From GWC2-37-13 sp964564535 (GTDB taxonomy: Bacteria > Patescibacteriota > Microgenomatia > UBA1406 > GWC2-37-13), in the NCBI GenBank assembly GCA_964564535.1, contig CAZMBH010000037.1:1-9092 (forward strand): a stretch of DNA of 9,092 bases. The letters are read 5' to 3'. Both the position numbers and the translations under genes were made by a program. The notes beneath the pieces were generated by a model. It worked only from the letters and a program-made list of their open reading frames with translations. It did not search any database and was not told the origin of the DNA. Shown here piece after piece: positions 1 through 5,645 of the stretch; the stretch's first letter is position 1; every line of letters begins with the position of its first letter.

Positions 1-31
1 CATATTTAAATAAATGAATAATGACTATCGA

Positions 32-64
32 TCACTACCCACCGCTTTAAGGAGTGGATAGTGA
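32..64 (-). other. Hairpin downstream of the RRM gene
   Basis: An inverted repeat lies about 90 nt past the RRM stop codon. On the minus strand TCACTATCCACT pairs with GGTGGGTAGTGA to give a 12-bp stem with a 9-nt loop. Two of the pairs are G-U on the minus-strand RNA but would be mismatches (C-A) on the plus strand, so a minus-strand transcript is the more likely folder. No T-run follows on the minus strand, so it is not a textbook intrinsic terminator. It could be a 3' UTR structure or part of a small RNA. Confidence 0.45.
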
Positions 65-86
65 GCATAATTATAAATTAAGCGAA

Positions 87-132
87 ACCCTGTACCGACC
101 TGAACCGAATGGTACAGGTCTGGTACATGGGT
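87..132. terminator. Long hairpin after the RRM gene, possible terminator
   Basis: Nested arms are ACCC, TGTACC, GACCTG and ACC on the left, matched by GGT, CAGGTC, GGTACA and GGGT on the right. The loop is GAAT, with one A-A mismatch and two single-base bulges (121 and 128). It begins 22 nt beyond the RRM stop codon. In the plus direction it is followed by a T-rich stretch (134-152). In the minus direction only a weak T-rich tail follows. It may end the RRM transcript, act in both directions, or be a structured 3' RNA element. Apart from this and the 32-64 hairpin, nothing was seen in 1-153. Confidence 0.4.
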
Positions 133-153
133 GATTTTTAAAATTCTTTTTTA

Positions 154-420
154 TTAGAACGATCTTCTTTCTTCTCTAGGTTTAGCGATATTGACAACAA
201 TTGCACGACCATCGACCTCTTTACCACTCATTTCCAGGGCTTTTTGGGCACTTTCAGGAGTAGCAAAAGTAACGAAACCAAATCCTTTTGATTTTTGAGT
301 TTCACGATCCATGATGACAACTGCTTCAGTGACTTCACCGTACTGAGTAAATAATTCTTTTAAAGAATCATTATTGATTGACCAAGGCAAGCTTCCGACG
401 AAAATTTTATTTTTATCCAT
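154..420 (-). CDS. RNA-binding protein with a single RRM domain
   Basis: This 88-aa protein is essentially one RNA recognition motif. RNP2 is KIFVGSL (residues 5-11) and RNP1 is KGFGFVTF (45-52), with the aromatic residues F7, F47 and F49 placed to stack on RNA bases. The order beta-alpha-beta-beta-alpha-beta is complete by about residue 80, and a short basic tail (PREERRSF) follows. Length and layout match the small bacterial RRM proteins known from cyanobacteria and many uncultured lineages. Those are thought to bind cytosolic RNA and are often cold- or growth-regulated; that role is inferred here. It is the only gene in the window with a plausible Shine-Dalgarno sequence (AAGGGGG, about 12 nt before ATG). 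Its leader is strongly structured (441-555), which suggests post-transcriptional control, perhaps by the protein itself. Confidence 0.95.
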   Translation of the reverse strand: MDKNKIFVGSLPWSINNDSLKELFTQYGEVTEAVVIMDRETQKSKGFGFVTFATPESAQKALEMSGKEVDGRAIVVNIAKPREERRSF

Positions 421-430
421 TATGTATAAA

Positions 431-438
431 CACCCCCT
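431..438 (-). promoter_or_regulatory. Ribosome binding site of the RRM gene
   Basis: The minus strand reads AAGGGGGTG about 11-12 nt before the ATG at 420. This is a one-base variant of AAGGAGG. It begins just after the 441-485 hairpin, so folding or protein binding there could control access. The other starts in the window have no comparable site. Confidence 0.5.
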
Positions 439-440
439 TC

Positions 441-555
441 GTTAGAAACTGTTAACGAGTTCCTACGAGTTTTACAGTTTCTTACGTCCACCAAATATCG
501 CTCTTCAAGCCGTGAACGAATAGTTCTGAAAAGGCTCGAAGTAAGATATGGTGGA
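441..555 (-). promoter_or_regulatory. Structured 5' leader of the RRM gene (two hairpins)
   Basis: Hairpin 1 (555 to 487) has nested stems in minus-strand order: TCCACC with GGTGGA, ATATC with GATAT, CTTCGAGCC with GGCTTGAAG, and GAAC with GTTC around a TATTC loop. A G-U pair in the third stem exists only on minus-strand RNA. Hairpin 2 (485 to 441) pairs GTAAGAAACTGTAAA with a near-complementary arm, with two A-A mismatches. Its loop carries a repeated ACTCG. The Shine-Dalgarno site follows directly. The layout fits a cis-acting RNA element such as a thermosensor or autoregulatory site. It does not match any riboswitch I can recall. Confidence 0.55.
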
Positions 556-592
556 TTTATTTTCATTTATGTCTTTTGTGAAAGATGGATAC

Positions 593-601
593 AGTATATC
601 A
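593..601 (-). promoter_or_regulatory. Extended -10 promoter for the RRM gene
   Basis: The minus strand reads TGATATACT, a TGn extended -10 with a 5/6 match to TATAAT. Transcription would start near 586, giving a leader of about 165 nt that contains both hairpins. No good -35 box is seen, which is tolerated for extended -10 promoters. It lies back to back with the -10 of the divergent gene (604-609). Confidence 0.45.
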
Positions 602-603
602 GG

Positions 604-609
604 TATAAT
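604..609 (+). promoter_or_regulatory. -10 box for the LOG-family gene
   Basis: A perfect TATAAT ends 16 nt before the ATG at 626, so the leader would be only about 9-10 nt. No convincing -35 box is seen, and no Shine-Dalgarno sequence lies in this gap. Confidence 0.45.
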
Positions 610-625
610 TGATTAAAATATACAT

Positions 626-1165
626 ATGAAAAATATCTGTGTTTACTGCTCTACCAACGACGTTGATAAAAAATATGTTGAAGCGACCAAACAGCTTGGG
701 GAATTGATCGCAAAAAATAATTTTAACTTGGTCTGGGGCGGAGGTAACAAGGGCTTGATGGGGGTGGTTGCCGAATCGGTTCAGAAAAACGGCGGAAAAA
801 TATTCGGGGTAACCATTGAGTTTCTTAAAGGCCACCGTAGAATGAATGCCGACGAGATGATCATTACCAAAGATTTTCCGGAAAGAAAAAGACTCCTTCT
901 TAAAAAAGCTGATGCAGTGGTTCTTCTTCCCGGCGGAGTCGGGTCACTCGACGAAATAACCGAGGCGATCGAACTGAAAAAACACGATTTTCATTTTAAA
1001 CCGGTTGTGGCTTTGAATACTGATAAGTTCTATGAAGGTTTAAAAATTCAATTAAAAAGAATGGAAAAAGACGGCTTCTTGACAAAGTCTGTTGAAGATT
1101 TTATATTCTTTGCCGACACACCTCTGGAAGCAATTAATTATATTGTTAGGTCATTTAAAAAATAA
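626..1165 (+). CDS. LOG/TIGR00730 family nucleotide phosphoribohydrolase
   Basis: This 179-aa protein is a full-length member of the LOG family (the 'lysine decarboxylase-like' Rossmann fold). The family's nucleotide-binding motif GGGNKGLMG is at residues 38-46, the ERK catalytic motif at 86-88, and the phosphate-binding PGGVGSLDE at 102-110, where the more common form is PGGxGTxxE. Characterised members cut nucleoside 5'-monophosphates into free base and ribose 5-phosphate, and plant and some bacterial members release cytokinins. Old annotations as lysine decarboxylase are wrong. The true substrate here cannot be read from sequence. It starts 16 nt after a TATAAT box and is followed 2 nt later by a small zinc-ribbon gene, so the two are probably co-transcribed. 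A salvage role near the NAD genes is only a possibility. Confidence 0.93.
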   Translation: MKNICVYCSTNDVDKKYVEATKQLGELIAKNNFNLVWGGGNKGLMGVVAESVQKNGGKIFGVTIEFLKGHRRMNADEMIITKDFPERKRLLLKKADAVVLLPGGVGSLDEITEAIELKKHDFHFKPVVALNTDKFYEGLKIQLKRMEKDGFLTKSVEDFIFFADTPLEAINYIVRSFKK

Positions 1166-1167
1166 AT

Positions 1168-1497
1168 ATGGACAATTCTCTCCTCTGCCCTGTTTGTCAA
1201 TTTAAAATTCAAAGTGATTGGTTTTTTTGCCCAAACTGTTCCAAAATATTAAAAGAGAAAGCACCGGAGATTACTTTTTCTAAACAAATCTTAATTTATT
1301 TTGTCAGTTTCTTTCTTGCACCCTTAGGTCTAGGCTGGGGTTTGAAATATGTTAGGTCCGCAGACAAAAAAGTAAAAACTGTCGGGATTATTTCCATTTT
1401 ATTGACAGTCGTATCAATAATTTTAATCAGTATGATTTTTAAAGGTTTTATTGATCAATATTCAAAGGTTTTGAACAACCTTGTTCCGTCTTACTAG
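1168..1497 (+). CDS. Small zinc-ribbon membrane protein
   Basis: This 109-aa protein begins with a zinc ribbon: CPVC (C7, C10) and CPNC (C21, C24) are spaced to hold one zinc ion. Two hydrophobic stretches follow, at about residues 40-60 and 72-92, so it is probably a two-pass inner-membrane protein. Short proteins with an N-terminal zinc ribbon and C-terminal membrane helices are common and mostly uncharacterised, and no function can be assigned. It starts 2 nt after the LOG-family stop without a Shine-Dalgarno site, which points to translational coupling. Its TAG stop lies inside CTAG (1494-1497), which also contains the stop of nadB on the other strand. Confidence 0.85.
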   Translation: MDNSLLCPVCQFKIQSDWFFCPNCSKILKEKAPEITFSKQILIYFVSFFLAPLGLGWGLKYVRSADKKVKTVGIISILLTVVSIILISMIFKGFIDQYSKVLNNLVPSY

Positions 1498-2957
1498 ATA
1501 ATGAAGTGGGCGCCGAGACTTTTGGAGCGATTGAATGCTGATTTGGTGATCAAAATCGATGTTTCGGTTAGATTAATAACCTCCAGTAATTGACAGGATA
1601 TTCCTGAATCTTCTTTTATCTTATTAAGTTTTTCACTGAGTTTTTTAAACTGTTTTAGTGCTTCGGTTAATTCCTCTTTTTTTCTTATTATTCCAACTTT
1701 CTCCCACATAGTTTTTTGAATATCTGTTTTTATTTTTTTTATTGTTTGTTTGTCATCCCCGTGAAGACGGGGATCCAGTTGATAATTAGTCTGGATTCCT
1801 TCCTTCGAGGGAATGATATTAAAATGTTTAATCATAAATGCGCCAGCCCTTCTCCCAAACACAACTGCCTCCAGCAATGAATTTGACGCTAACCGATTGG
1901 CTCCGTGAACTCCGGTCGCTGCCACTTCTCCCACTGCAAACAAGTTTGTAATTGAGGTTCTTCCGTCAAGGTCAGTTGCAACTCCTCCGCATTGGTAATG
2001 GGCGGCAGGAGTAATTGGAACACGGTCGGAAGTTAAATCATAACCAAAAGTCTTTAATTTTTTATAGATATTCGGAAGTTTTTTTATAATTTCTTTTTTA
2101 TCTAGATGCGCCATTGTCAGATATACTTCAGAAGTTTTTTGTTTTTCAAAAACCGCCCGGGAAAGTTTATCACGGGGTATTAATTCATCAACAAACCGGT
2201 TGCCTTTTTCGTCAACTAATTTTGCTCCTTCCCCCCTAAGTCTTTCTGATAATAAAAAAAGCGGTGAGGTTTTATTTTTGAATGCCGTCGGATGGAACTG
2301 GACAAATTCGAGATCGGAAATTTTAGTTCCAGCCCGGCCAGCAATCGCAACCCCATCCCCCGTTGCTACTTCCGGATTTGTTGTCCATTGATAAGCCTGT
2401 CCGCTCCCTCCGGTTGCCAGAACAATCGATTTGGCAAAAAAAGGGACGATATTATTGTCTTCGCCGAGAATAAAAACTCCCTGACAGGTATTATTTTTAA
2501 CAATGAGATCAACTGCCAATGAATTTTTAAAGAGTTTTATATTTTTGTTTTTTACCGCTTGTTTTAGTAAAGTTTTTTCAATATCCCGGCCAGTAAAATC
2601 GGTCGTATGAAAGATCCGGGGCAAACGATGACCGGCCTCAAGTGAAGGTTTTGAGTCAAATAAAACACCTTGTTTCGTTAACCAAAGCAGTGCCTCTTGG
2701 CTGTTTTTCACTAAAATTTTTACCGCTTCTTTTTTATTGTGGAAGTCCCCTGCTTTCATGGTATCTTCAATGTGCCAATCGGCTTGGTCACCTTCACCTA
2801 TCATCGCCGCCATTCCTCCCTGAGCCAAATTAGTTGAAGAATCGGAGGGATTTTTTTTCGTAAAAATAGCCACTTTACCGGAATCAGCCAAAGTCAGTGC
2901 AGTTGTCAGTCCCGCAATACCTGAACCAATAATTATATAATCAAAGTTGTTTTTCAT
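1494..2957 (-). CDS. nadB: L-aspartate oxidase
   Basis: This FAD enzyme oxidises L-aspartate to iminoaspartate, the first step of de novo NAD synthesis; the product passes to NadA. The dinucleotide-binding motif GSGIAG is at residues 11-16, followed by SSTNLAQGGMAA (40-51). Family substrate-site blocks are FVQFHPTAF (218-226), SERLRGEGA (237-245), PRDKLSRA (261-268), HYQCGGV (320-326) and HGANRLASNS (351-360). H222, H320 and R355 correspond to key residues of E. coli NadB. The C-terminal helical domain is complete. At 487 aa it is shorter than the E. coli protein (about 540 aa). Residues 380-403 are encoded by a palindromic repeat lying between the flavin and helical domains. It is divergent from nadA and convergent with the zinc-ribbon gene. 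No Shine-Dalgarno site precedes the ATG. Confidence 0.97.
   Translation of the reverse strand: MKNNFDYIIIGSGIAGLTTALTLADSGKVAIFTKKNPSDSSTNLAQGGMAAMIGEGDQADWHIEDTMKAGDFHNKKEAVKILVKNSQEALLWLTKQGVLFDSKPSLEAGHRLPRIFHTTDFTGRDIEKTLLKQAVKNKNIKLFKNSLAVDLIVKNNTCQGVFILGEDNNIVPFFAKSIVLATGGSGQAYQWTTNPEVATGDGVAIAGRAGTKISDLEFVQFHPTAFKNKTSPLFLLSERLRGEGAKLVDEKGNRFVDELIPRDKLSRAVFEKQKTSEVYLTMAHLDKKEIIKKLPNIYKKLKTFGYDLTSDRVPITPAAHYQCGGVATDLDGRTSITNLFAVGEVAATGVHGANRLASNSLLEAVVFGRRAGAFMIKHFNIIPSKEGIQTNYQLDPRLHGDDKQTIKKIKTDIQKTMWEKVGIIRKKEELTEALKQFKKLSEKLNKIKEDSGISCQLLEVINLTETSILITKSAFNRSKSLGAHFII
1751..1818. repeat. Palindromic repeat pair inside nadB (copy 1)
   Basis: Two repeat units in opposite orientation, 1751-1778 and 1791-1818, have their CCAG ends facing inward across a 12-nt spacer. 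Each unit has its own stem: CCCCGT-GAAG-ACGGGG in the left and a slightly decayed version in the right (TCCTTC-CTTC-GAGGGA). The pair is read through in frame in nadB: the right unit encodes IIPSKEGIQ and the left encodes LDPRLHGDD. These peptides match a widely seen signature of translated REP-like repeats (of the type IPAKAGIQ ... LDPRLRGDD). The family resemblance is from general knowledge. Confidence 0.85.
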
Positions 2958-3098
2958 TTATCAGAAACTTATAATAGTACACGCGCAAACAAATAACAAA
3001 TTATAATAGGCAGGTGAGGTGGGAGGAATTTTTTTCACTTTCGGGGTTAGGGGTCCCCGCTGTGATAAAAAATTGCGACCACCGAACCTTAATAAAAT
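2958..3098. promoter_or_regulatory. Divergent nadB-nadA control region
   Basis: This 141-nt gap holds both promoters. TTATAATAG occurs twice as a direct repeat, at 2969-2977 and 3001-3009, 32 bp apart (about three helical turns). Each copy contains TATAAT on the plus strand. On the minus strand TATTAT at 2976-2971, ending 13 nt before the nadB ATG, and TATAAT at 3005-3000 could serve nadB. The plus-strand box at 3002-3007 would give nadA a leader of about 85 nt. The spacing would suit a shared regulator, but no known NAD-repressor box (NiaR, NrtR or NadQ) was recognised. Confidence 0.45.
3035..3065 (+). promoter_or_regulatory. Stem-loop in the nadA leader
   Basis: TCAC (3035-3038) pairs with GTGA (3062-3065), and CGGGG (3042-3046) with CCCCG (3055-3059), around an 8-nt loop. 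It lies 33 nt upstream of the nadA ATG. No T-run follows, so it is not a terminator. It may control nadA expression or stability. Confidence 0.35.
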
Positions 3099-4046
3099 AT
3101 GGATGACCAGCAACTTATAAAAGAAATCAAAAAATGGAAGAAAAAAAGGGGCGCCTTGATAATTGCCCACAACTATCAAATTCCCGCTATCCAAGATATT
3201 GCCGACTTCGTCGGAGATTCACTGGAACTTTCTAGACAGGCAGCCAATTCAAAGGAAAAGCTAATTGTATTTTGCGGCGTTCATTTTATGGCTGAGTCGG
3301 CGGCTATTTTTTCCCCGGAAAAAACCGTCCTTATCCCCGATCTTGGCGCCGGATGTTCTTTAGCCGCCTCAATTGACGCCGATGAGCTGCGAAGATGGAA
3401 AGCTAAATATCCCAAGGCCGTTGTTGTCAGTTATGTTAATACGACCGCCGAAGTTAAGGCACAGTCAGATTACTGCTGCACTTCGACCAACGCCGTTGAA
3501 ATCGTCAACGCCATCCCCAAAGATAAGCAGATCCTTTTTGTCCCAGATATGTTTTTGGGGGCTTATGTCCAAAAAAAAACCGGCCGAGATTTGATTATCT
3601 ATCCTGGGCAATGCCACGTTCACGCCCGTGTCCGCCCTGAGGATATCTTAGGCAAAATGAAAGCCAAACCTGAGGCTGATTTCTTAATTCATCCTGAATG
3701 CGGTTGCGTCTCCAATTGTATGCACTATGTGGCAAATGGTGATATTCCGGCTGATAAAACTCATATCTTGTCAACCGGCGGAATGCTAAAACATGCAAAA
3801 AAATCAAAGAAATCTGATTTTATTGTTGCCACCGAAACCGGAATTATCCACCGTCTGGAAAAACAAAATCCGAAGAAAAATTTTGCTCCCCTTCGTGATG
3901 ATATGGTATGTGAGTTCATGAAGATGATCACCCTGCCAAAACTATTAAATTCACTGATAAATCTGGAATTCGAGGTTAAAGTGCCCAAAAAAATTGCCAA
4001 TAAAGCCCGAATTCCAATTGAAAGAATGTTTGCTGTTTCAAAATGA
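3099..4046 (+). CDS. nadA: Quinolinate synthase
   Basis: This enzyme condenses iminoaspartate with dihydroxyacetone phosphate to make quinolinate, using a [4Fe-4S] cluster. The likely cluster ligands are C86 (LGAGCSLA), C172 (PGQCHVHAR) and C271 (MVCEFMKMITL), one in each of three related domains. Other family blocks are AHNYQIPAIQDIADFVGDS (23-41), HPECGC (198-203) and STGGM (225-229). At 315 aa it is the short type without the N-terminal extension of E. coli NadA (347 aa). It is divergent from nadB, and nadC follows after an 87-nt gap filled by a palindromic repeat. It ends with TGA, which supports the standard bacterial code. By eye it is richer in GC than nadC. No Shine-Dalgarno site precedes the ATG. 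Confidence 0.97.
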   Translation: MDDQQLIKEIKKWKKKRGALIIAHNYQIPAIQDIADFVGDSLELSRQAANSKEKLIVFCGVHFMAESAAIFSPEKTVLIPDLGAGCSLAASIDADELRRWKAKYPKAVVVSYVNTTAEVKAQSDYCCTSTNAVEIVNAIPKDKQILFVPDMFLGAYVQKKTGRDLIIYPGQCHVHARVRPEDILGKMKAKPEADFLIHPECGCVSNCMHYVANGDIPADKTHILSTGGMLKHAKKSKKSDFIVATETGIIHRLEKQNPKKNFAPLRDDMVCEFMKMITLPKLLNSLINLEFEVKVPKKIANKARIPIERMFAVSK

Positions 4047-4052
4047 ATTATT

Positions 4053-4119
4053 TAGTCTGGATTCCCACCTTCGTGGGAATGACATTGTGTCATCCCCGTG
4101 AAGACGGGGATCCAGTCTA
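4053..4119. repeat. Palindromic repeat pair between nadA and nadC (copy 2)
   Basis: Two inverted units, 4053-4084 and 4088-4119, are separated by 3 nt. Together they form a near-perfect 67-nt palindrome centred on ATGACA-TTG-TGTCAT. The left unit contains ATTCCC-N8-GGGAAT and the right ATCCCC-N8-GGGGAT, each able to form its own hairpin. The first pattern is the same as the dRS3 repeat of Neisseria (known pattern; relationship not shown). The units face the opposite way from copy 1, with CCAG ends outward. As RNA it could protect or end the nadA message. Confidence 0.85.
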
Positions 4120-4123
4120 TAAT
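4118..4123 (+). promoter_or_regulatory. -10 box for nadC at the edge of the repeat
   Basis: A perfect TATAAT overlaps the last two bases of the palindromic repeat and ends 10 nt before the nadC ATG. Transcription from it would start within a few bases of the start codon, giving an almost leaderless message. No clear -35 box is seen. Confidence 0.4.
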
Positions 4124-4133
4124 TACTTTTTTT

Positions 4134-5072
4134 ATGAATAAATATATAAAACAATATTTTAATAAAGGTCCTCTTCTAACTGTCAAAAACAAATTTTATT
4201 CCGAAACCTGCCTTCAACTTTTTGATTTCCAGATAACACAAGATCTTGTTGAAAATGACGTTACTTCAAAAATAATTTCCGGAGAATACAAAGATGTAAA
4301 AGCGAGAATAATCAGCAAACAAAATGGTATTGTTGCCGGAATAGAAGAAATAGTTTATTTAATAAATAATAGAACTAATTTGAAAATTAAAAAAATTATT
4401 AATGACGGGAAAAAAATAAAAGATAAAGATTTGTTAATTGAACTTTCCGGAAATCCTTTGGAGGTTCTAAAATTCGAAAGAACCGTTTTAAACATAATTT
4501 CCCGGATGAGCGGCATTGCCACTTCGACAAATTCGTTAATTACCAAAAATAATTTGAGTACTCCCCTAGCCGCCACCCGTAAGACTTTGTGGGGATTATT
4601 GGACAAAAAAGCCGTTTTTATAGGTGGCGGTCTTACACACCGACTTTCTCTTTCTGATGAAATTCTTATCAAAGATAACCATATTGATCTACAGGCCGTA
4701 AAACTCGATGTTTCAAGGGAAGAAAGTTTGAAAAGCATTTTAGATTTAATCAATAAAAATGATGTAAAAAAACCCTTTGAAATTGAGGTGGAAACGGAAA
4801 AAGAAGCTTATTTTATAAGCGATTATTATCAAAAACTAAATATTTCAGCTCCTCTGATTATTATGCTTGATAACTTTAAGCCTTCTGATGCTAAAAAAGT
4901 TATTGACACAATCCGAAAACAAAAAAACAGTTCAAAAATATTTTTCGAACTCTCCGGTGGAATTAATGAAACAAATATTTGCGACTTTGACCAAGCCGGC
5001 GCCGATGTTATATCACTCGGTTCTTTAACTCACTCTTCCAAAGCCCTAAATATATCTCTGCAAGATTTTTAA
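4134..5072 (+). CDS. nadC: Nicotinate-nucleotide pyrophosphorylase (carboxylating)
   Basis: This enzyme, quinolinate phosphoribosyltransferase, joins quinolinate to PRPP and releases CO2, giving nicotinate mononucleotide. Family motifs in order are ATRKT (147-151), GGGLTHRLSLSDEILIKDNH (164-183), FEIEVET (215-221), IIMLDNF (242-248), ELSGGI (272-277) and DVISLGSLTHS (291-301). These hold the Arg, His and Lys residues that bind quinolinate and PRPP and the acidic residues of the active site. From the ATG at 4134 the protein has 312 aa, close to the family norm (about 280-300). A longer frame opens at a GTG at 4098, but its first codons come from the palindromic repeat, so the ATG is preferred. 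No Shine-Dalgarno site is seen. With nadB and nadA it completes the aspartate route to NaMN. Confidence 0.96.
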   Translation: MNKYIKQYFNKGPLLTVKNKFYSETCLQLFDFQITQDLVENDVTSKIISGEYKDVKARIISKQNGIVAGIEEIVYLINNRTNLKIKKIINDGKKIKDKDLLIELSGNPLEVLKFERTVLNIISRMSGIATSTNSLITKNNLSTPLAATRKTLWGLLDKKAVFIGGGLTHRLSLSDEILIKDNHIDLQAVKLDVSREESLKSILDLINKNDVKKPFEIEVETEKEAYFISDYYQKLNISAPLIIMLDNFKPSDAKKVIDTIRKQKNSSKIFFELSGGINETNICDFDQAGADVISLGSLTHSSKALNISLQDF

Positions 5073-5095
5073 AACGTAGATCATTTTTAAATACA

Positions 5096-5124
5096 TTCAA
5101 ATAGTCCTATAGTTATGATATAAT
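5096..5124 (+). promoter_or_regulatory. Promoter of the helix-turn-helix gene
   Basis: A -35-like TTCAAA (5096-5101, 4/6 match) is separated by 17 bp from TATAAT (5119-5124), which carries the TGn extension (TGATATAAT, 5116-5124). The -10 ends only 6 nt before the ATG at 5131, so the message would begin at or next to the start codon. Confidence 0.6.
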
Positions 5125-5130
5125 TAAAAC

Positions 5131-5607
5131 ATGAATGAAAATTGTCACCCCCCAACAAAATTTTCAATACATGGGAGAAATTGCTATATATTTCCTCAAA
5201 AAGCAACAGTGTTAGTAAAAAACAAACCTGATAAGGATCATTTAATTGAGTTTGGGACCTACTTTGTTTCATCATTAAAAGATTTAATGATTTTATATTT
5301 ACGAGCTCAAGGCTACAGCATGAAAAAAATAGCGAGTAAACTTGGATACAAAAACAAGTCATCTGTTCAAGAAAGGCTTTATGAATTATCAAAAGCAAAT
5401 AGTCAAATTTCAAACACCGAGTTAATCTGCCGTGCTAAAGAATTGGAGTTATTAAGGCCATTTGCGCTATTTGGAATTGCCGCTATAAGCAACAAATTCG
5501 TTGGCAAAAATCCGCTTAAGTTTATCATAGGATCATATTCAGCTCAAGAAGCAAAATACATCGCCATAATCCCAACTACCCGAATACATAAATTAAAAAT
5601 TAAATAA
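5131..5607 (+). CDS. Helix-turn-helix protein of unknown family
   Basis: This 158-aa protein was not recognised as a member of a named family. Residues about 49-88 look like a DNA-binding helix-turn-helix: an amphipathic helix (LKDLMILYLRAQ), then GYSMKKIASKLGY, a typical turn and second helix, then KNKSSVQERLYEL as the likely recognition helix. This resembles region 4 of sigma factors and related HTH domains. The N-terminal 48 residues are rich in beta-type residues. The C-terminal part (100-158) has a mixed helix and strand pattern. No sigma region 2, ligand domain or membrane segment is seen, so it is more likely a regulator than a sigma factor. It opens the group of three same-strand genes. 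Its transcript appears leaderless, and no Shine-Dalgarno site is present. Confidence 0.75.
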   Translation: MNENCHPPTKFSIHGRNCYIFPQKATVLVKNKPDKDHLIEFGTYFVSSLKDLMILYLRAQGYSMKKIASKLGYKNKSSVQERLYELSKANSQISNTELICRAKELELLRPFALFGIAAISNKFVGKNPLKFIIGSYSAQEAKYIAIIPTTRIHKLKIK

Positions 5608-5621
5608 TATTCTTCACTAAC

Positions 5622-5643
5622 TTTGATAGATTTATTTATCAAA
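5622..5643. promoter_or_regulatory. Inverted repeat upstream of the 250-aa gene, possible operator
   Basis: TTTGATA (5622-5628) and TATCAAA (5637-5643) form a perfect 7-bp inverted repeat with an 8-nt centre, ending 2 nt before an extended -10 promoter. It is AT-only apart from one G-C pair per arm, so it makes a poor terminator. Its place over the -35 region suits a repressor or activator site, perhaps for the HTH protein encoded just upstream (inference). Confidence 0.4.
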
Positions 5644-5645
5644 TT

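Noticed and set aside
487..555. 6S RNA or SRP RNA in the long hairpin
   Set aside because: It lacks the large central bubble of 6S RNA and the conserved GGAA-loop domain of SRP RNA. Its position in the RRM leader explains it better.
626..1165. Lysine decarboxylase
   Set aside because: This is a historical misannotation of the LOG family; the GGGxxGLMG and PGGxGS motifs indicate a nucleotide phosphoribohydrolase.
2200..2833. Plus-strand reading frames opposite nadB
   Set aside because: They lie fully inside the nadB frame on the other strand, have no promoter or ribosome binding site, and give low-complexity translations typical of shadows.
3010..3098. NAD+ riboswitch in the nadA leader
   Set aside because: A stem-loop is present, but I could not match it to the NAD+-I (nadA motif) consensus, which is known mainly from Acidobacteria.
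2961..3194. Minus-strand 77-aa frame between nadB and nadA
   Set aside because: It overlaps the nadA start on the other strand, shows no family motif, and its hydrophobic stretch is the antisense of Lys-rich nadA codons.
1751..4119. CRISPR repeats
   Set aside because: The repeats are paired inverted palindromes at two distant loci, without regularly spaced unique spacers or cas genes.
4098..4133. GTG start 12 codons upstream of the nadC ATG
   Set aside because: These codons lie in the palindromic repeat and its flank (VKTGIQ is a repeat-derived reading). There is no ribosome binding site, and NadC family proteins do not need the extension.
5131..5607. Sigma factor call for the 158-aa HTH protein
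   Set aside because: Only a region-4-like helix-turn-helix is seen; region 2, needed for core binding and -10 melting, is absent.
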